DNA from: Pomphorhynchus laevis
Taxonomy: Eukaryota; Acanthocephala; Palaeacanthocephala; Echinorhynchida; Pomphorhynchidae
NCBI GenBank assembly: GCA_012934845.2
Contig: WNNJ02000570.1
Location: forward strand, 176,593 to 240,592
Direction of reading: 5' to 3'
Length of the DNA stretch: 64,000 nucleotides
A model generated the notes under the pieces. It had not been told where the DNA came from. It ran no database searches and saw only the letters and a program-made list of their open reading frames with translations. The number at the start of each line of letters is the position of its first letter. Positions within the stretch are counted from its first letter, which is position 1. Shown in pieces: positions 39,490 through 50,365 of the stretch. The position numbers were made by a program, and so were the translations under genes.

Positions 39490-40095
39490 ATGGCCAAGTA
39501 CTACGCTGGCTTACTCAGGGACTGTGTTGAAATCGGTAACGTGATGGATTGGCAGAAATTATTCGCTTTTCCACGTTTGGTATTGAATGCGACCGACGCA
39601 TCTGACCAGGCCCTCACGTCTGCCATCAAAGATCGTCTTGTCCGCTTTCACGAAATGTTTTTGAAATTCATCGCGCGCACTACGCAATCCCTTGAAACAG
39701 ATGACATGAGATCCCGAAATCCTCTAAGGTTAGGTCGCCGAGTTTCAGCGAAATTGGCTGACGGAGATATTCGTGGTGCTGCTAGGCTACTTTTGTCAGA
39801 GGAATCGTTTGCTACAAACAAAGAAGAAACTCTTTCCGTGCTCCAAGCCTTACACCCATCTGCGTTCGAAACAGTTCCCATTCCTCCATCGACTGATGAA
39901 GGTGATCGTCCTTATCCATGTTTAATTTCCGAACTTCAAAGCGCAATCGATTCTTTTCCTAGCGGCTCGGGTAACGGATTGGACGGACTTTGTCCCCAAC
40001 ATTTAAAGGATCTGGTTTTCTTTGCAGCCGGTGAAGGCGGTCACATTCTTCTCAATGCACTAGCACTGACAGTGAACCAAATAGTTATTGAATAA
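39490..40095 (+). pseudogene. Zinc-finger RT element, pre-RT region
   Basis: 201 open codons: YYAGLLRDCVEIGNVMDWQK, RLGRRVSAKLADGDIRGAAR, LLSEESFATNKEETLSVLQA and then SFPSGSGNGLDGLCPQHLKD LVFFAAGEGGHILLNALALT, the segment before the first RT motif in PIAVGET-type proteins. A TGA at about 39482 separates it from the finger part. After codon 195 the sequence jumps to the post-YADD region, so the RT palm is absent. Confidence 0.75.
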
Positions 40096-41310
40096 CGCAA
40101 CCATTGAAGGTGACCCATTTGACACGTTGTCTGATCTAAGTCAAATAGTTAATGACTCTTTGAAACTTGGTCTCTACTTGAATTCGCGAAAGTGCCAATT
40201 GTTGCCAATGAATGTCCATTATGGGGAACAACATCAGATGATTGTCGAACGATTTCAATTATTTGCCCAGGGATATATGCTGTTTATATCGACAAGCTAA
40301 GTCGTTTGGGAAGTTGCGTTTTAGCAGCTAATTGTGCAGAGGAAATAAAAAAATCTTGCAGCAATTGAAGCTTCTAGGTCAGCGTTCATGTGAGCTTGGT
40401 GCTTATAAATATAGGAACAAATATAGTTCAGCCCCATTTTTCGAACACCCTGATGATCTGCAAAATCAGATCATCAAGGTGTTCGATTCTATTCTGAAGA
40501 GCTATCTTGCACGTATTCTTAACAGCCACTTAACAGAGGAAGCATGGCGCCAAGCCGCAGTTGCTGTATTATATGGGGGTATCGGGATTCGTAACACAAT
40601 TGATGTTGCCCTACCTGCCTTTTTATCGTCTTATTGTGCTTACCGTGTCAACGTTGAGTGCCTTTTGGGATTGTGCTCCTAACCACTATGCCGGCACTAT
40701 TGTATCGGACTACAGGAATGGCTATCCAAAACAGGAAAATCTTAACACTTGAAAATGATACCAAGCAGTCCGTATGGGATTTACTTCTCATCAGGCAGAT
40801 ACACAATAGAATATCTTCAGGTTTGCAGGATGAGGCTTCCAAGGCGAGATAGATCGCTGTCTCAACACATGAGTCAAGTTCTTGACTCAATGTGCTACCT
40901 ATTTCTGCCCTGGGAACCCGGTTAGGGGATGATGCGGTGAGAATTAGGATTTCCTTGAGACTCGGTATTCCTGTCTGTACCCCTCATCGATGCCGTTGCA
41001 GTGTAATGGTAGACGCGACAGGCCAACATAGTCTTGCCTGTAGGAGATCAGCAGTCCGCTTCCCACGTCATGCTGAACTCAACCAAATTCTCACTGGACG
41101 GTGTCACTTTTTTCATGACGCAAAGGTAAATGCCTTCTTTGGAATTATACTTGCGTGGATACGCTGGCTACGAGCAATCTGAGGCATGCCCTGAGTAATC
41201 CAGGTGGAGCGACGAGTTAGGCAGAGGAAAAAAGATCGCAAAGTATTCTGATCTGTGTAACTCCCATCATTTCATTCCCTTTGTAGTCGAGGCATATGGG
41301 GGCACTGTGT
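40088..41310 (+). pseudogene. Zinc-finger RT element, thumb and C-terminal domains
   Basis: Several frames. LNSRKCQLLPMN (thumb); LLGQRSCELGAYKYRNKYSS; YLARILNSHLTEEAWRQAAV; YGGIGIRNTIDVALPAFLSS; ISLRLGIPVCTPHRCRCSV, TGQHSLACRRSAVRFPRHAE (the C/H and RH cluster, with R replacing the usual N); and last FIPFVVEAYGG. A 20-bp inverted repeat at 40441-40486 lies inside. Frames change at least four times. Confidence 0.7.
40441..40486. repeat. 20-bp inverted repeat inside RT element
   Basis: TCGAACACCCTGATGATCTG and CAGATCATCAAGGTGTTCGA, 19 of 20 pairs, loop CAAAAT. It lies within the coding frame (FFEHPDDLQNQIIKVFDS), so both arms are translated. Confidence 0.8.
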
Positions 41311-41392
41311 TAGTTTGCAAAATCTCTTTGCAGTGAAATCGGCAGAGGATTAAAAAAAGTTTCAGGAGATAAGCGGGCGCACTCGTATTTAC

Positions 41393-41536
41393 TCATGAAT
41401 GTGAGTTCGGCCATCCAGAGAGGCAACATCAGCCAGTGTTCTTGCGACATCTGATGGAGGCAGACTGTTGCTGACGAGGAGCTGACAACTAGCACATTGA
41501 GAACAACTAATTTCATTTTGTTTTTGAACGCTATTT
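41393..41536 (-). CDS. Candidate exon 4 of an unrecognised host gene
   Basis: Begins after AG at 41538-41537, preceded by a T-rich run (ATTTTTTATAATCGAAGAG). It accepts the phase left by exon 3 (AG|A gives Arg) and reads NSVQKQNEISCSQCASCQLL, VSNSLPPSDVARTLADVASL and DGRTHIH. It either ends at a donor-like GA|GTAAAT (41392) or runs to the TAA just beyond (41391-41389). Has a CxxCxxC cluster. A longer frame in another phase overlaps it but shows no conserved character. Confidence 0.45.
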
Positions 41537-41684
41537 CTCTTCGATTATAAAAAATGATTTTAATTAATTTATAAGATAATATCTTATAAAAATTATATAG
41601 ATAATATCTTTTTGATAAAGAATAATACATTTCGAAAATTAAAATTATTTGAAAAATAATTGTCAAAACGCAATTACAATTTAC

Positions 41685-41941
41685 CTTTGTTGCATAAGGA
41701 GAATAACTTTGAAAGCGAAATTAAGTGGTTTCATTGATTCTTCATTGTCGATTGGTTGGTGACATGCTTGTGTAAATAATTGAACTATCTGTTGACGCGC
41801 CATCATGCTACATTGATGATCCAAAACGTGTTCCAGCAACCCAGTGAATATATGGGCCAAGATTGAAATTTCATTTGCTGTCATATTGAATATTGATCGA
41901 TACTCGATAATAACTGCTGCCACAAAGGCATTATAAAGTTC
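41685..41941 (-). CDS. Candidate exon 3 of an unrecognised host gene
   Basis: 257 bases between acceptor TTTATTTAG (ending 41942) and donor AAAG|GTAAAT (from 41684). Phase 0 at the start, phase 2 at the end. It encodes ELYNAFVAAVIIEYRSIFNM, TANEISILAHIFTGLLEHVL, DHQCSMMARQQIVQLFTQAC and HQPIDNEESMKPLNFAFKVI-LLMQQ, a helical soluble-looking segment without RT-like features. The composition and open frame differ from the flanking AT-rich DNA. I cannot name the family. Confidence 0.55.
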
Positions 41942-42059
41942 CTAAATAAAGTCCACATATTTTTCACTAAACGTTAATTCTAATGAATATAAAGTTAATA
42001 TAAACTTTATAAACTTAATATAAACTTAATATAAATATGATGAATATATTTTCTCTTAA

Positions 42060-43380
42060 GATTTTAAATTTATTTTAAATAAAATTGTGTTGATTTAGAT
42101 ATTTTACTATTTTCTGTTTGATGTTATTTTTATTTTGTAGTGATATTAGCTTTCTTTAAAATCATTTAAAAAATGTTCTAGCCAGATATAGTCTAAATAT
42201 ATTGACTAGTCTAAATATATTGACTAGTCTAAATATATTGTATAGTGAGTCTTGGTTAATATTTAATTTATAGTTTATTTAAGATCACATTTTACTAACG
42301 AATATCCGTTGAAAAGTTATCTAGAGTATCGAATGAAAAGTATTCGTGATAAATGTCCAAGCCGACATTAATAGATTACACGAACTGAAAATTTCATATG
42401 ATAAGCATTTGACATAAATGAACAATTACGTAATTTTGTATAAATTGCTGTTAGAAAAGCTAAAACAGCTTCTATGAAACTAATAACACTAATTGTTTAT
42501 ATCAATCTTTTGAGTTTCAATTAAATGCTTTTTGTAATTTTTCTATGTAAATATTTTGTAAATTTAATGTATTTAATTTATATAGTGAGTCTTCGTTAAT
42601 ATTTAATTCGTAGTTTATTTACTAACGAATATCCGTTATAAAGTTAAAATCTCTTAAGATTTTAAATTTATTTTAAAATTTATTTAAAATTTATTTTATT
42701 TATTTTATATATTTTACTATTTTCAGTTTGATGGCAAATTTTTCGATTGCAATCAAAGTATATATCTTTATATGAACATTAACTTAACATTAACTAAAAC
42801 TACTATTAATTTATATCGTAAAGATGACATATTTAAATTTACAAGAAACATATTTTTGCATGAGCATTCATGCATACCATATAATATAAAATATAATACA
42901 TTAAATAATGAAATTTTAAGAATTGCAACAGTAATGATATTGGCTTTCTTCAAAATCATTTAAATAATTTAATAGATGCATATTTTAAACTAGGTTACTA
43001 TAAAAATAACATCAAGCAGAAAATAGTAAAATATATAAATCAACACAATAATATAAAGAATAAATTTAAACTCTAAAGTGGCAAATTTTTATGGATGGAT
43101 AATAAATAATATACTTTGCATTAGAATAAGATACTAGATAGTTATTTCAGAGGAAATACATCATTATCACGTATTTCGCCCCGCTGCTATGTTGGGTAGA
43201 GGAGCTAGTGGCCGAAACCTGATTGCATAGCAGTTTATTCTGATAACCTCTAATTCTTATTCTGATACAACGTCTGTTATTTATTAGTCAATTCATAAAA
43301 ATGCACATTTATTATAAATTTCCATTGTTAATTTGAACCGGATTTAAATTACATTAAATCTTATATATTTAAATCTTATA
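42060..43380 (+). mobile_element. PLE 3' fragments, plus strand
   Basis: 42772-43090 encodes the RT C-terminus (NINLTLTKTTINLYRKDDIF, HEHSCIPYNIKYNTLNNEIL, FKLGYY-type tail in a second frame), followed by the 3' region with a decayed pseudoknot (43150-43240) and the tail (43255-43340). Shorter scraps of the same tail lie at 42060-42180 and 42640-42745. An 18-bp unit TCTAAATATATTGACTAG repeats three times at 42191-42245. The rest of 41942-42770 is AT-rich without genes. Confidence 0.75.
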
Positions 43381-43489
43381 TTTCTACAATTCAACGGGAA
43401 ATTATAAAACACCTCAACAGACTTTTTTCGATGTTGAGAAGCAGCGACTTTACTCCGAATTCATCTTGGATGACCGAATTCCTAACCAA

Positions 43490-45870
43490 ATCGCTAAGGC
43501 TAAAAAGATCCTAACCTTTCGGTCATAATCCAAAGCTCATGACCAAAGGTTAAGATTTCGGTCATAATCCAAAGCTCATGACCAAAGGTTAAGATATAAA
43601 TGAAGATTAAGTGGTTAGCCGAAAGCTTCGCCCGTAGACTCAACTCCCGCTTCACAACGACAGGCCTGTACAAAGAACGTATTGCTTGGTTAGCTGCACA
43701 AATCCGCTTATAAATCTCCTTGATGTTCCTCCAGCCCCTCAAAAACAATACCCAAGATACTTGAAATCATCCAAATCAGGAAGAACCTTTTCCCCGATCC
43801 GGATTGACATTGACACCTAAATCCGAGGCGAAAGCATAGAGACAGTCTTGGATGTAGTAACTAGCATCCCTGCCGCTTAACATTACATCATGAATCGATA
43901 TAGTAGGCATTGTAAATCCTCAGGACAAGAAGCCAACAAAACAACGTCATCTGCAAAAATCAGAGATGGTATCTTGATAGAACCGAACTGAAGACCGACA
44001 TCCGTCAGAGCAGCCCGTCTTGAAATTTTTTCCATGAACACTGAACTACAGTGGAGACAAATAACAACCCTGACGAAGCCCAACGCCTACTGGAAATGAT
44101 TCAGACTTCCTACCTAAAACACGAACACAACTCATACTTTGTTCATACAGAGAAGCCACAGCTACCCAAGGATAGTATGGTAATCCATATTCTCTTAGTA
44201 CCTCTTACAACCTATCTCGCGGAACTCGGTCGAACGCCTTCTCAAAATCTACAAAACTCATATAGACAGGTTGAGCGAACTCCTAAGACTGTTCAAGGAT
44301 GGTTAAGAGAGTAAAGAGCTGATACATAGTTCCACGAGCAGGACGAAATCCGCATTGTTCCTCTTGTAACTGTCTTATAACTATAGGCTGTATCCTTAAC
44401 TCAAGAATCCTAGCAAATAGCTTACCAGTTTGGCCTAGAATAGTGATGTTCCAATAATTGGAGGACACTATTCGGTCACCTTTCTTAAAGATCGGTACCA
44501 CCACTCCGTTCACCACTCAGTAGAAACCTTGCCCGACTTGAAGATTGAAGATCCGTGTTAGCCTCTTCATGCCAACAACGTCGAGAGCTTTTAAAGTTTC
44601 AGGTAGATCTCGTCTACTCCAGAAGACTTGCATTAGAAATTTTTAAATCCAGCAATGACCCCTTCCAAAGAGATGAGTTCTTTAACGTCAGTCAGCATAG
44701 ACCCTCCCTTGTCATAGACAGTTTAACGAGTTTTCTGTTTCCAACACGAAGGTTCTTGATCGTCCTCCAGAGCATTTTCGAAGCTGGCCTATTATCAAGT
44801 TCTAAGTACTCTCAAAACTTCTCCCAAGCCGTCTTCTACGCTTCGGTAATTGCTCGAGCTGAAGCTCTCTTTGTACTTCGGTACCTGTCTACAGCTTCCA
44901 CTGATTTATCCGACAAAGTTGCCTTATAATCCAGCTGCTTCTGTTGGATAAAATCTCTACCTGTTGTTTGTCCATCAAGTAGTTCGAGGATTTCCTCAAC
45001 GACAACATCTGCTAGACGCTCCCAGAACGCCCTCACACAACGTTTAAGTTTACCAGGCTTGTCTAGCATCCGATCCAGCTATCGAAATTTACTAACTACA
45101 AGCTAGTGATCAGTTGACAGATCAGCCCTCTCTTCACATGGGTGTCCAGAACACAACGTCGCAGATCAGATGAAACGATTACAAAATCGATCATTGATCT
45201 TTGACTGAGAGAATCATGATACCATGTGCGTCTATGGTTCTAATTTTGTTCAAACATGGTGTGGGTTATGCATAAATTGTTACGAGAACAAAGGCGCAAT
45301 AATTTAACACCACTTGTCTTTAGATCAAAGAGTCCGTTCCTCCCCAACACCCTCTTCAAGTGCTACGTTCGCTACCAACATGAGCATTGAAATCACCCAA
45401 TAGAATGAGTGAATCTCCAACAGGAGTACTATCAAGCAGAGCCTAAAGATCTTCCACGAAGGCTGCGTATTCCGAGATAATGTTGCGAGCATACGCACAC
45501 ACAACAGTTATCCCCTTTCCTTCTTTGACTATAAGTATCAAAGACGCCAACCTTTCGTCGCTGGGTTAAACCTCTCAACAACCAACGAGAGGCGGGGACT
45601 TGTAAGTATCCCTACACCCGCCTGTCATCGCTTTCCGTTGGTAACTCTTGAATAGTTCAGGGTCCAACCTTGATCCAAAAGTTTAATTCCAGTTCAATAA
45701 TATTGAAGAGAAGTCACTTCGAATATTTCTAGACCAAAGCGAATCAACTCACCTACTAATCCTTGTTCCTTTCCCGCCAGTGAGATAACATTTCACGTTC
45801 CTTCATGGAAGCTAGTCTGCTTAAGATGTTGATACCTCATTCGCTATCTCTAAATTAAAACTGTCCGGTT
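43490..45870 (-). mobile_element. Rex1-like LINE, nearly complete but decayed
   Basis: Minus strand, in many frames. Endonuclease from about 45860: SLAGKEQGLVGEL, IKLLDQGWTLNYSRVTNGKR, TVVCAYARN, DSLILLGDFNAHVG (45400-45440) and SSDLRRCVLDTH. Linker 45069-44836: KRCVRAFWERLADVVVEEI and VDRYRSTKRASARAITEA. RT 44516-43883: VVVPIFKKGDRIVSSNYWNI, EEQCGFRPARGTMYQLFTL, IPSLIFADDVVLLASC (FADD). C-terminus 43748-43500: EIYKRICAANQAIRSLYRPV VVKRELSLRAKLS, with a short internal duplication of LTFGHELWIMTE. The plan and wording match fish Rex1-type elements; the clade is from memory. Confidence 0.8.
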
Positions 45871-45879
45871 ACACTATAC

Positions 45880-46200
45880 CCGACTATGAAAGTCCTCCAG
45901 TCAGTGGTAATTAGACCATTGTTCATCGCTGCTAATTTATTTCTTCTAAATTTCTTGCTTGCTATGTTTCATTGTCTTCATTTTGTTTCTTCTGATATAT
46001 TCCGGTCCCGATATCTTTTGATGATCCAGCATGGCTACACTATGGAAACTGACTTCCGTGACGCTCTTCCGTGTTTTCATCCATTGTTCAATCCGTCGTT
46101 AAAGTCAACGGAGTTATTTTGTTTGTTCGGCTATATCACGTTCCCGATATTCTTTAATGATTCAACATCGATACTGTAAGTAAACAGGCCTTAGTGATTA
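45880..46200 (-). repeat. Repeated leader of the Rex1-like LINE
   Basis: Two imperfect copies of about 124 bp (about 45980-46105 and 46125-46245 on the plus strand), each with TCCCGATAT-TTTTGATGAT-type, TTCCG and GGTCCAATCCGCCGTT/TGTTCAATCCGTCGTT blocks. They sit upstream of the endonuclease on the sense strand, so they look like 5' UTR units. Confidence 0.45.
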
Positions 46201-46711
46201 TCTTCCGCCTTTCGTCTATGGTCCAATCCGCCGTTTGTGTCATCGTAGGGATCTTAGATAGTCTATGAATGTACTATCCCTAGGCTGATGCAAGCCGGTT
46301 ATTATTTAGCCGTTGATCGACTAATGTCGAACCGGAGTTGCCTCAGTCGCTCTGCGAATAGGCTAATTAGCAATAGGTGTCGGCTTAATACTTAATCAAC
46401 TGAACCTAGCGGTAATACATTTTTACGATTTCCACAATTAAGCAATGTGGCTTAAAAAGAACGAAGCGATAGAAAACTTGTTCTTTAGTACAAAATAATG
46501 TTTCTTGTGTATATTTAATATATTCTATATAATATGTCTATTCTATATAATCTCCACGTACGAATTTATTCGTATATTACGCTATTTTATATGCTACGTT
46601 ATTTTATTGTGATTAAAACAAGCTTCTGACATCGAGTTTTATTAAGAAATAAATGATCATAATCAACTGAAATATTATTGAAATAGAGTCCAATAATACG
46701 TTCGATGTGCT

Positions 46712-46894
46712 ATTTAATTGTTCAGGGCGTTAAAATATCGAGAGGAATAGAAAAAGACAATTATTGTTCACAAATTTTCGACAATTGCAATAGTTCTTTT
46801 CAAGTGTTATGATTTTAATAATCGAACATTTGTGAACAATAATTTTCTTTTTATATTCCTATCGATGTTTAAATGCCATGAACAATTAAAATAA
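46712..46894. mobile_element. MITE-like element with long inverted repeats
   Basis: Arms of about 68 bp: TTTAATTGTTCAGGGCGTTA, AATATCGAGAGGAATAGAAA, AATTATTGTTCACAAAT and the inverse ending ATGAACAATTAAA, with about nine mismatches and a centre of roughly 45 bp. No coding capacity. A half-copy (ACGATATTTAAACGCCCT) lies at 33205-33235. Superfamily unknown; flanks show no sure target duplication. Confidence 0.65.
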
Positions 46895-47224
46895 AGATTA
46901 AATCGATGTTTATTGATATAAGCATCAATTGAATTTATTGTTAAATATTTACAAACGCTTACAAGCACAAGACTAAATAACAACTCAAATAATGTTATTG
47001 TGATTGATCAAATGCCGATCTTTTAACATCATTAGCTAATTTATTACTCTAATTCAATTATATGTACAATCATACGATTCCCATATTTAAATAACTAAAT
47101 AAATAAAGAATTTTATTAAATACAGAAATTCCATGCATAAATATGGGGATAACATATAGTGAAGATGAAAAAAATGTTATAAAATGTAAAAATCTTGCCA
47201 ATATGTCGTCTTCTTATAATTACA

Positions 47225-48110
47225 AAAATGAGGGCTCAGATTCCCCCAGCTTACACCAGTTCGCCGCCATCCGCATGAACCATTCAGGGCCTCTCACACC
47301 TGAGGATTCAGTCGAGGTGTACCATGACAAGTAATCTCGAGACGAGGAGCTTAAGAAACCTTAGTATTTGCTCAAGGGGGACATCCTCTAGAAAAAAGGA
47401 CTAATCCCGAGATTTCCAGATATTCCATAGGCACAGCTGATCTTTCTCACTTAATTACAGATGCTGGGCACGTCTTAGGGTTCATCTAGCATTCTTCAGT
47501 ACACTTGAATTTAATCATGTCAGATACGGTCGACCATTAAACGTAATGGTGCACCCCAAGTATTTTACTGGATGTGTAAAGGAGAGAGTGGTTGATTGTT
47601 CAATATGGAAGAGAGCTGATATTGCATGTCTCTTTAGTTTCTTCTTTGTTGTAGAGGCACCGTTAAATACAAATTCCTTCAATTTAGATGAGTTGATAAT
47701 AAGATTGAACTGATCGTATAATCTTAAAAAGAAACGGCTGATGTCAGAAACTACATCTTTACACCTGCGTCCAGAAAACAAGGATGTGGTATTATCAGCG
47801 TATACGACTAGATGATGATCGCGCTATAATGTCTTAAAGAGTACGATAGAAGCAGCAAGATATAAGATAGGAGAAAGTGGGGATTGTTACACACCTGTAA
47901 TAAGGTAGAACTGACGTGCATAGAGGTCATCCTCGTAAAAATCGCTTGGTATACAACACTATCTTCACCCTGTTAGCAATTCTCTCAGGGAGTCCGATAG
48001 ACCTAAGAGAATATATAGCAAAGGGAATGGAAATGCGGTCAAATAGTGCCCAAAAATCATGTTAAACAGCCACAACGAGCTGATGACTGTTACTCTGACA
48101 GAAACGATGC
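47225..48110 (-). pseudogene. LINE-C relative, 3' half of ORF2
   Basis: Minus strand. 47781-47515 reads MFSGRRCKDVVSDISRFFLR, LIINSSKLKEFVFNGAS, TTKKKLKRHAISALF and VKYLGCTITFNGR, clearly homologous to LINE-C ORF2 (GHRCKDVVSDISRFFLR). Upstream DNA to 48110 matches the motif A-B region in broken frames; downstream to 47225 matches the Trp-rich C-terminus (EWFMRMAANW). A plus-strand frame at 47143-47334 is a shadow. Confidence 0.75.
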
Positions 48111-48118
48111 CCCACACC

Positions 48119-48146
48119 GTTTCTCAGATCTGATCGATCTGAGAAA
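48119..48146. repeat. 11-bp inverted repeat
   Basis: TTTCTCAGATC, loop TGATC, GATCTGAGAAA, followed by another ATCCGAGAAACG. Lies at the junction of the LINE-C relative and a PLE end. Confidence 0.6.
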
Positions 48147-48164
48147 GGTAATCGATCCGAGAAA

Positions 48165-48290
48165 CGTAATTTTCTAAAGATGCTAACAGAAGTTAGCGGC
48201 ATATCAAAAATAATTTATTTTCTTTGATCCACCTCCAATAATTATTTATCAATAATGGATCAGTATTAGCTATTAAAAAGAAAAGGAAAT
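48165..48290 (+). repeat. PLE terminal repeat with decayed hammerhead
   Basis: Plus-strand copy of the 32.3-33.4 kb repeat end: CTAAAGA box (one change), helix II GCTAAC/GTTAGC with AGAA, then GGCA where GAAA is expected, TATC, and the tail TTTGATCCACCTCCAATAAT TATTTATCAATAATGGATCA. The second box is lost, so it should not cleave. Confidence 0.55.
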
Positions 48291-48440
48291 TATAAAAAAT
48301 TAGTAAAAAGTATGCTTTTCTTAGTATATTAATTTAAAATTTTCAATTAACATTTGGAATTGAAATAAAAAATTTATTATTTCAGTAAAAATTATATTTA
48401 CTATTTAATTTTAAGACTTAATGATATAGAAGAATGTTAC

Positions 48441-48610
48441 CTGATCAGAAGTTAAAAGCGATCTTGATAATTTGTTTATATAGCTCAATACATCCTTAAC
48501 AGATATAAAGCTTCTACCATTTCGCTGAAACAACGTATTAAATATAAGCACATATCGTTCAGAAATCGATAGCAACGAGTCTAAACACATTACACCCGTT
48601 AAATAACACG
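48441..48610 (-). CDS. Candidate exon 2 of an unrecognised host gene
   Basis: 170 bases between acceptor TTGTTCAG (ending 48611) and donor ATCAG|GTAACA (from 48440). It takes phase 1 from exon 1 and leaves phase 0 for exon 3. Encodes CYLTGVMCLDSLLSISERYV, LIFNTLFQRNGRSFISVKDV and LSYINKLSRSLLTSDQ. No stop in this frame, three in the next one. The following intron, 6.5 kb, holds the Rex1-like LINE, PLE pieces, a MITE and the LINE-C relative. Confidence 0.5.
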
Positions 48611-49103
48611 CTGAACAACTTTATATTTTGTTCTTAACCTTTATTCCGAATAATCCATTCAACTGTATTGAAGCTGCTATCGTGATAATGATTAGTTTCA
48701 TCGCATAACATGTTTCTGTTGTTTTTGTAATTACCTTCAAAGAATTAGTTTTTCATTTTAGCTCGATTGCGTGCAAATTTATAAAACATTAAGTAAAATA
48801 TTATAATTTTAATATATTTTTAAATAAAATAATGTTAATATTAAGATAATAATCACATAAGATTAAAAACGATTTCTAGCAACACCACAGCTACATTTTG
48901 TAGTTTAATATTTCCAAAAGCTAAAACGACTTAATTTATTTGCACAAAAATGTAAATGTAGATACATTAATTTTTAAATTTACTAAAATAGTAACAAAAA
49001 ATATAGCATATCAACATCCTTGAAATTACCATGTTGATACAGTCCCTTGTATTTTGTAAAGGATTTAGTTTCTACTTCTAAACGTCATCAAATTATATTA
49101 ATT

Positions 49104-49466
49104 TTAGAATAAAATTAAGTCAAAATCCATTGTTTTATTGATAATTGGAGTGAAATGTGTCTCGCGCTCACTTTTGGTCAAAGGCTGAACACAAAAGTCA
49201 ATAGCAGCGCTGTACTCAAGTGAGATCGATTTACACATATCCTTTAGCTGAGATTTTCTTGCCAGACTGTCTAAAGTCTTCGAGCATGTTAAATCAAATA
49301 CATTAAAATATCCATCACGTTGAACACATTGCTGATATATAAGTTCAATATTTAAGTCATCTTGTATAGCTAATATCAATACAGTATAGAACAGAACAAC
49401 AAACAATCCTGTTGTAATTTTCTGAATAAATAGCGGTAAATATAAAAAACACCATTTACTATACAT
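49104..49466 (-). CDS. Hypothetical membrane or secreted protein, or exon
   Basis: 120 open codons. Residues about 8-33 are a strongly hydrophobic segment (signal anchor or TM), followed by a mixed-charge part with five cysteines (YQQCVQRDGYFNVFDLTCSK, DMCKSISLEYSAAIDFC). A possible acceptor TTTATTCAG lies inside at about 49423, so the true protein may start elsewhere. It would be nested in intron 1 of the candidate host gene. No family recognised; could be chance. Confidence 0.3.
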   Translation of the reverse strand: MYSKWCFLYLPLFIQKITTGLFVVLFYTVLILAIQDDLNIELIYQQCVQRDGYFNVFDLTCSKTLDSLARKSQLKDMCKSISLEYSAAIDFCVQPLTKSERETHFTPIINKTMDFDLILF

Positions 49467-49949
49467 TCTTTTAAATATATTGTAATAAAAAATTGTAAAG
49501 AATTGATCATTTAATCAACTTATCTAGTAGGATAAGTAACGTAGGACAAATGATTTAGGTTCTACTTATGAACGTTATAAATTGATATTAATTTTAAAAT
49601 TATCTGAGGGTTCTTAAAAATTATCACTCTATTCTCTGGAAGAAATCAGGATTTTTATTGAAGAATGACGGTATGCAGATTAAACATAGAGAATCAACAA
49701 TTCTATGATCAAAATTATAAGTAAATTTTTAATATAAAAATATTGTACGTTGCTACATATATAACCATTTAAAATCTAATTTTAATTATTAGAATTATTT
49801 TATTTTAATTATTTTATTTTATTGTTTTAAATTATTTTAAATTATTTTTAATCTAATTTCAAATCTAATTTTAATCTATTCAAATGTATCCATCCAATCG
49901 CCGACGGATTTAATCTATCCGTCATCTCGTTGCGGTCACATATTTTGAG

Positions 49950-50230
49950 AATGGCTAGCTGCCACAGGATCGCTCTCCAGACTTGAACCGACAGGCTTAG
50001 CGCGAAACGATGGCAAACGACCCGATGGTCTGATTCTTATGCAATGGACAGCTGGACGTATACTCGTTTGGGATTTCACTGCCCGACACCCTGGCCGCCC
50101 GTTTCGCACATCATTTTCGAGCGCTGTTGCAGCCCACGCGGATCAGCTAAACGAACCATTACAGCTCTTCAAGGACCGACAGTTTTGTTTGTCCCCATCG
50201 CCAATTTTTTGTCCTAACGGGGTAATTTCT
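49950..50230 (+). pseudogene. Zinc-finger RT element, terminal fragment
   Basis: From about 49985: EPTGLARNDGKRPDGLILMQ, WTAGRILVWDFTARHPGR and AVAAHADQLNEPLQLFKDRQ. This matches the terminal block of PIAVGET-type RT proteins (PDG, W-x2-GR-x-L-x-WD), where the two Asp and the spacing suggest a PD-(D/E)xK-like fold (inference). One shift near 50085 leads to CPDTLAARF in the next frame. Confidence 0.65.
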
Positions 50231-50365
50231 AATTTCAAATCTAATTTTAATCTATTTAAAACAAGTAAACATCTTGCTTACATCTTTCACAATGATTTTA
50301 TTTTGACGTTTTCATTTTCGAAATTATTATCAATTTTGAAATTTTTTGTCCTAACGGGGTAATTT
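50206..50365. repeat. Direct repeat flanking a 110-bp segment
   Basis: ATTTTTTGTCCTAACGGGGT plus AATTTC occurs at about 50204-50230 and again at about 50340-50366. The segment between starts with a TAATTTCAAATCTAATTTTA stretch that also occurs near 49855. It reads as an insertion with a long target duplication, or as a tandem duplication. Confidence 0.55.

Larger units (their letters stand above)
39200..41310 (+). mobile_element. Zinc-finger RT element, plus-strand copy
   Basis: Same architecture as 21045-23640. A decayed N-terminal finger (39217-39330: CPLCR then RKHILIFLRCLGSGR in another frame) and a KIARRIPKGA stretch are followed by blocks through 41300. The RT core between SFPSGSGNGLDGLCPQHLKD and the thumb is missing or deleted at about 40085-40100. 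Ends with FIPFVVEAYGG at about 41265-41300. It lies in the largest intron of the candidate host gene, in the opposite orientation. Confidence 0.75.

Noticed and set aside
41310-41666. 118-codon minus-strand ORF
   Set aside because: Its second half overlaps candidate exon 4 in another frame and the first half is AT-driven; the exon 4 frame fits the splice phases.
47143-47334. Plus-strand 63-codon ORF
   Set aside because: Its second part is the antisense of the LINE-C-type C-terminus.
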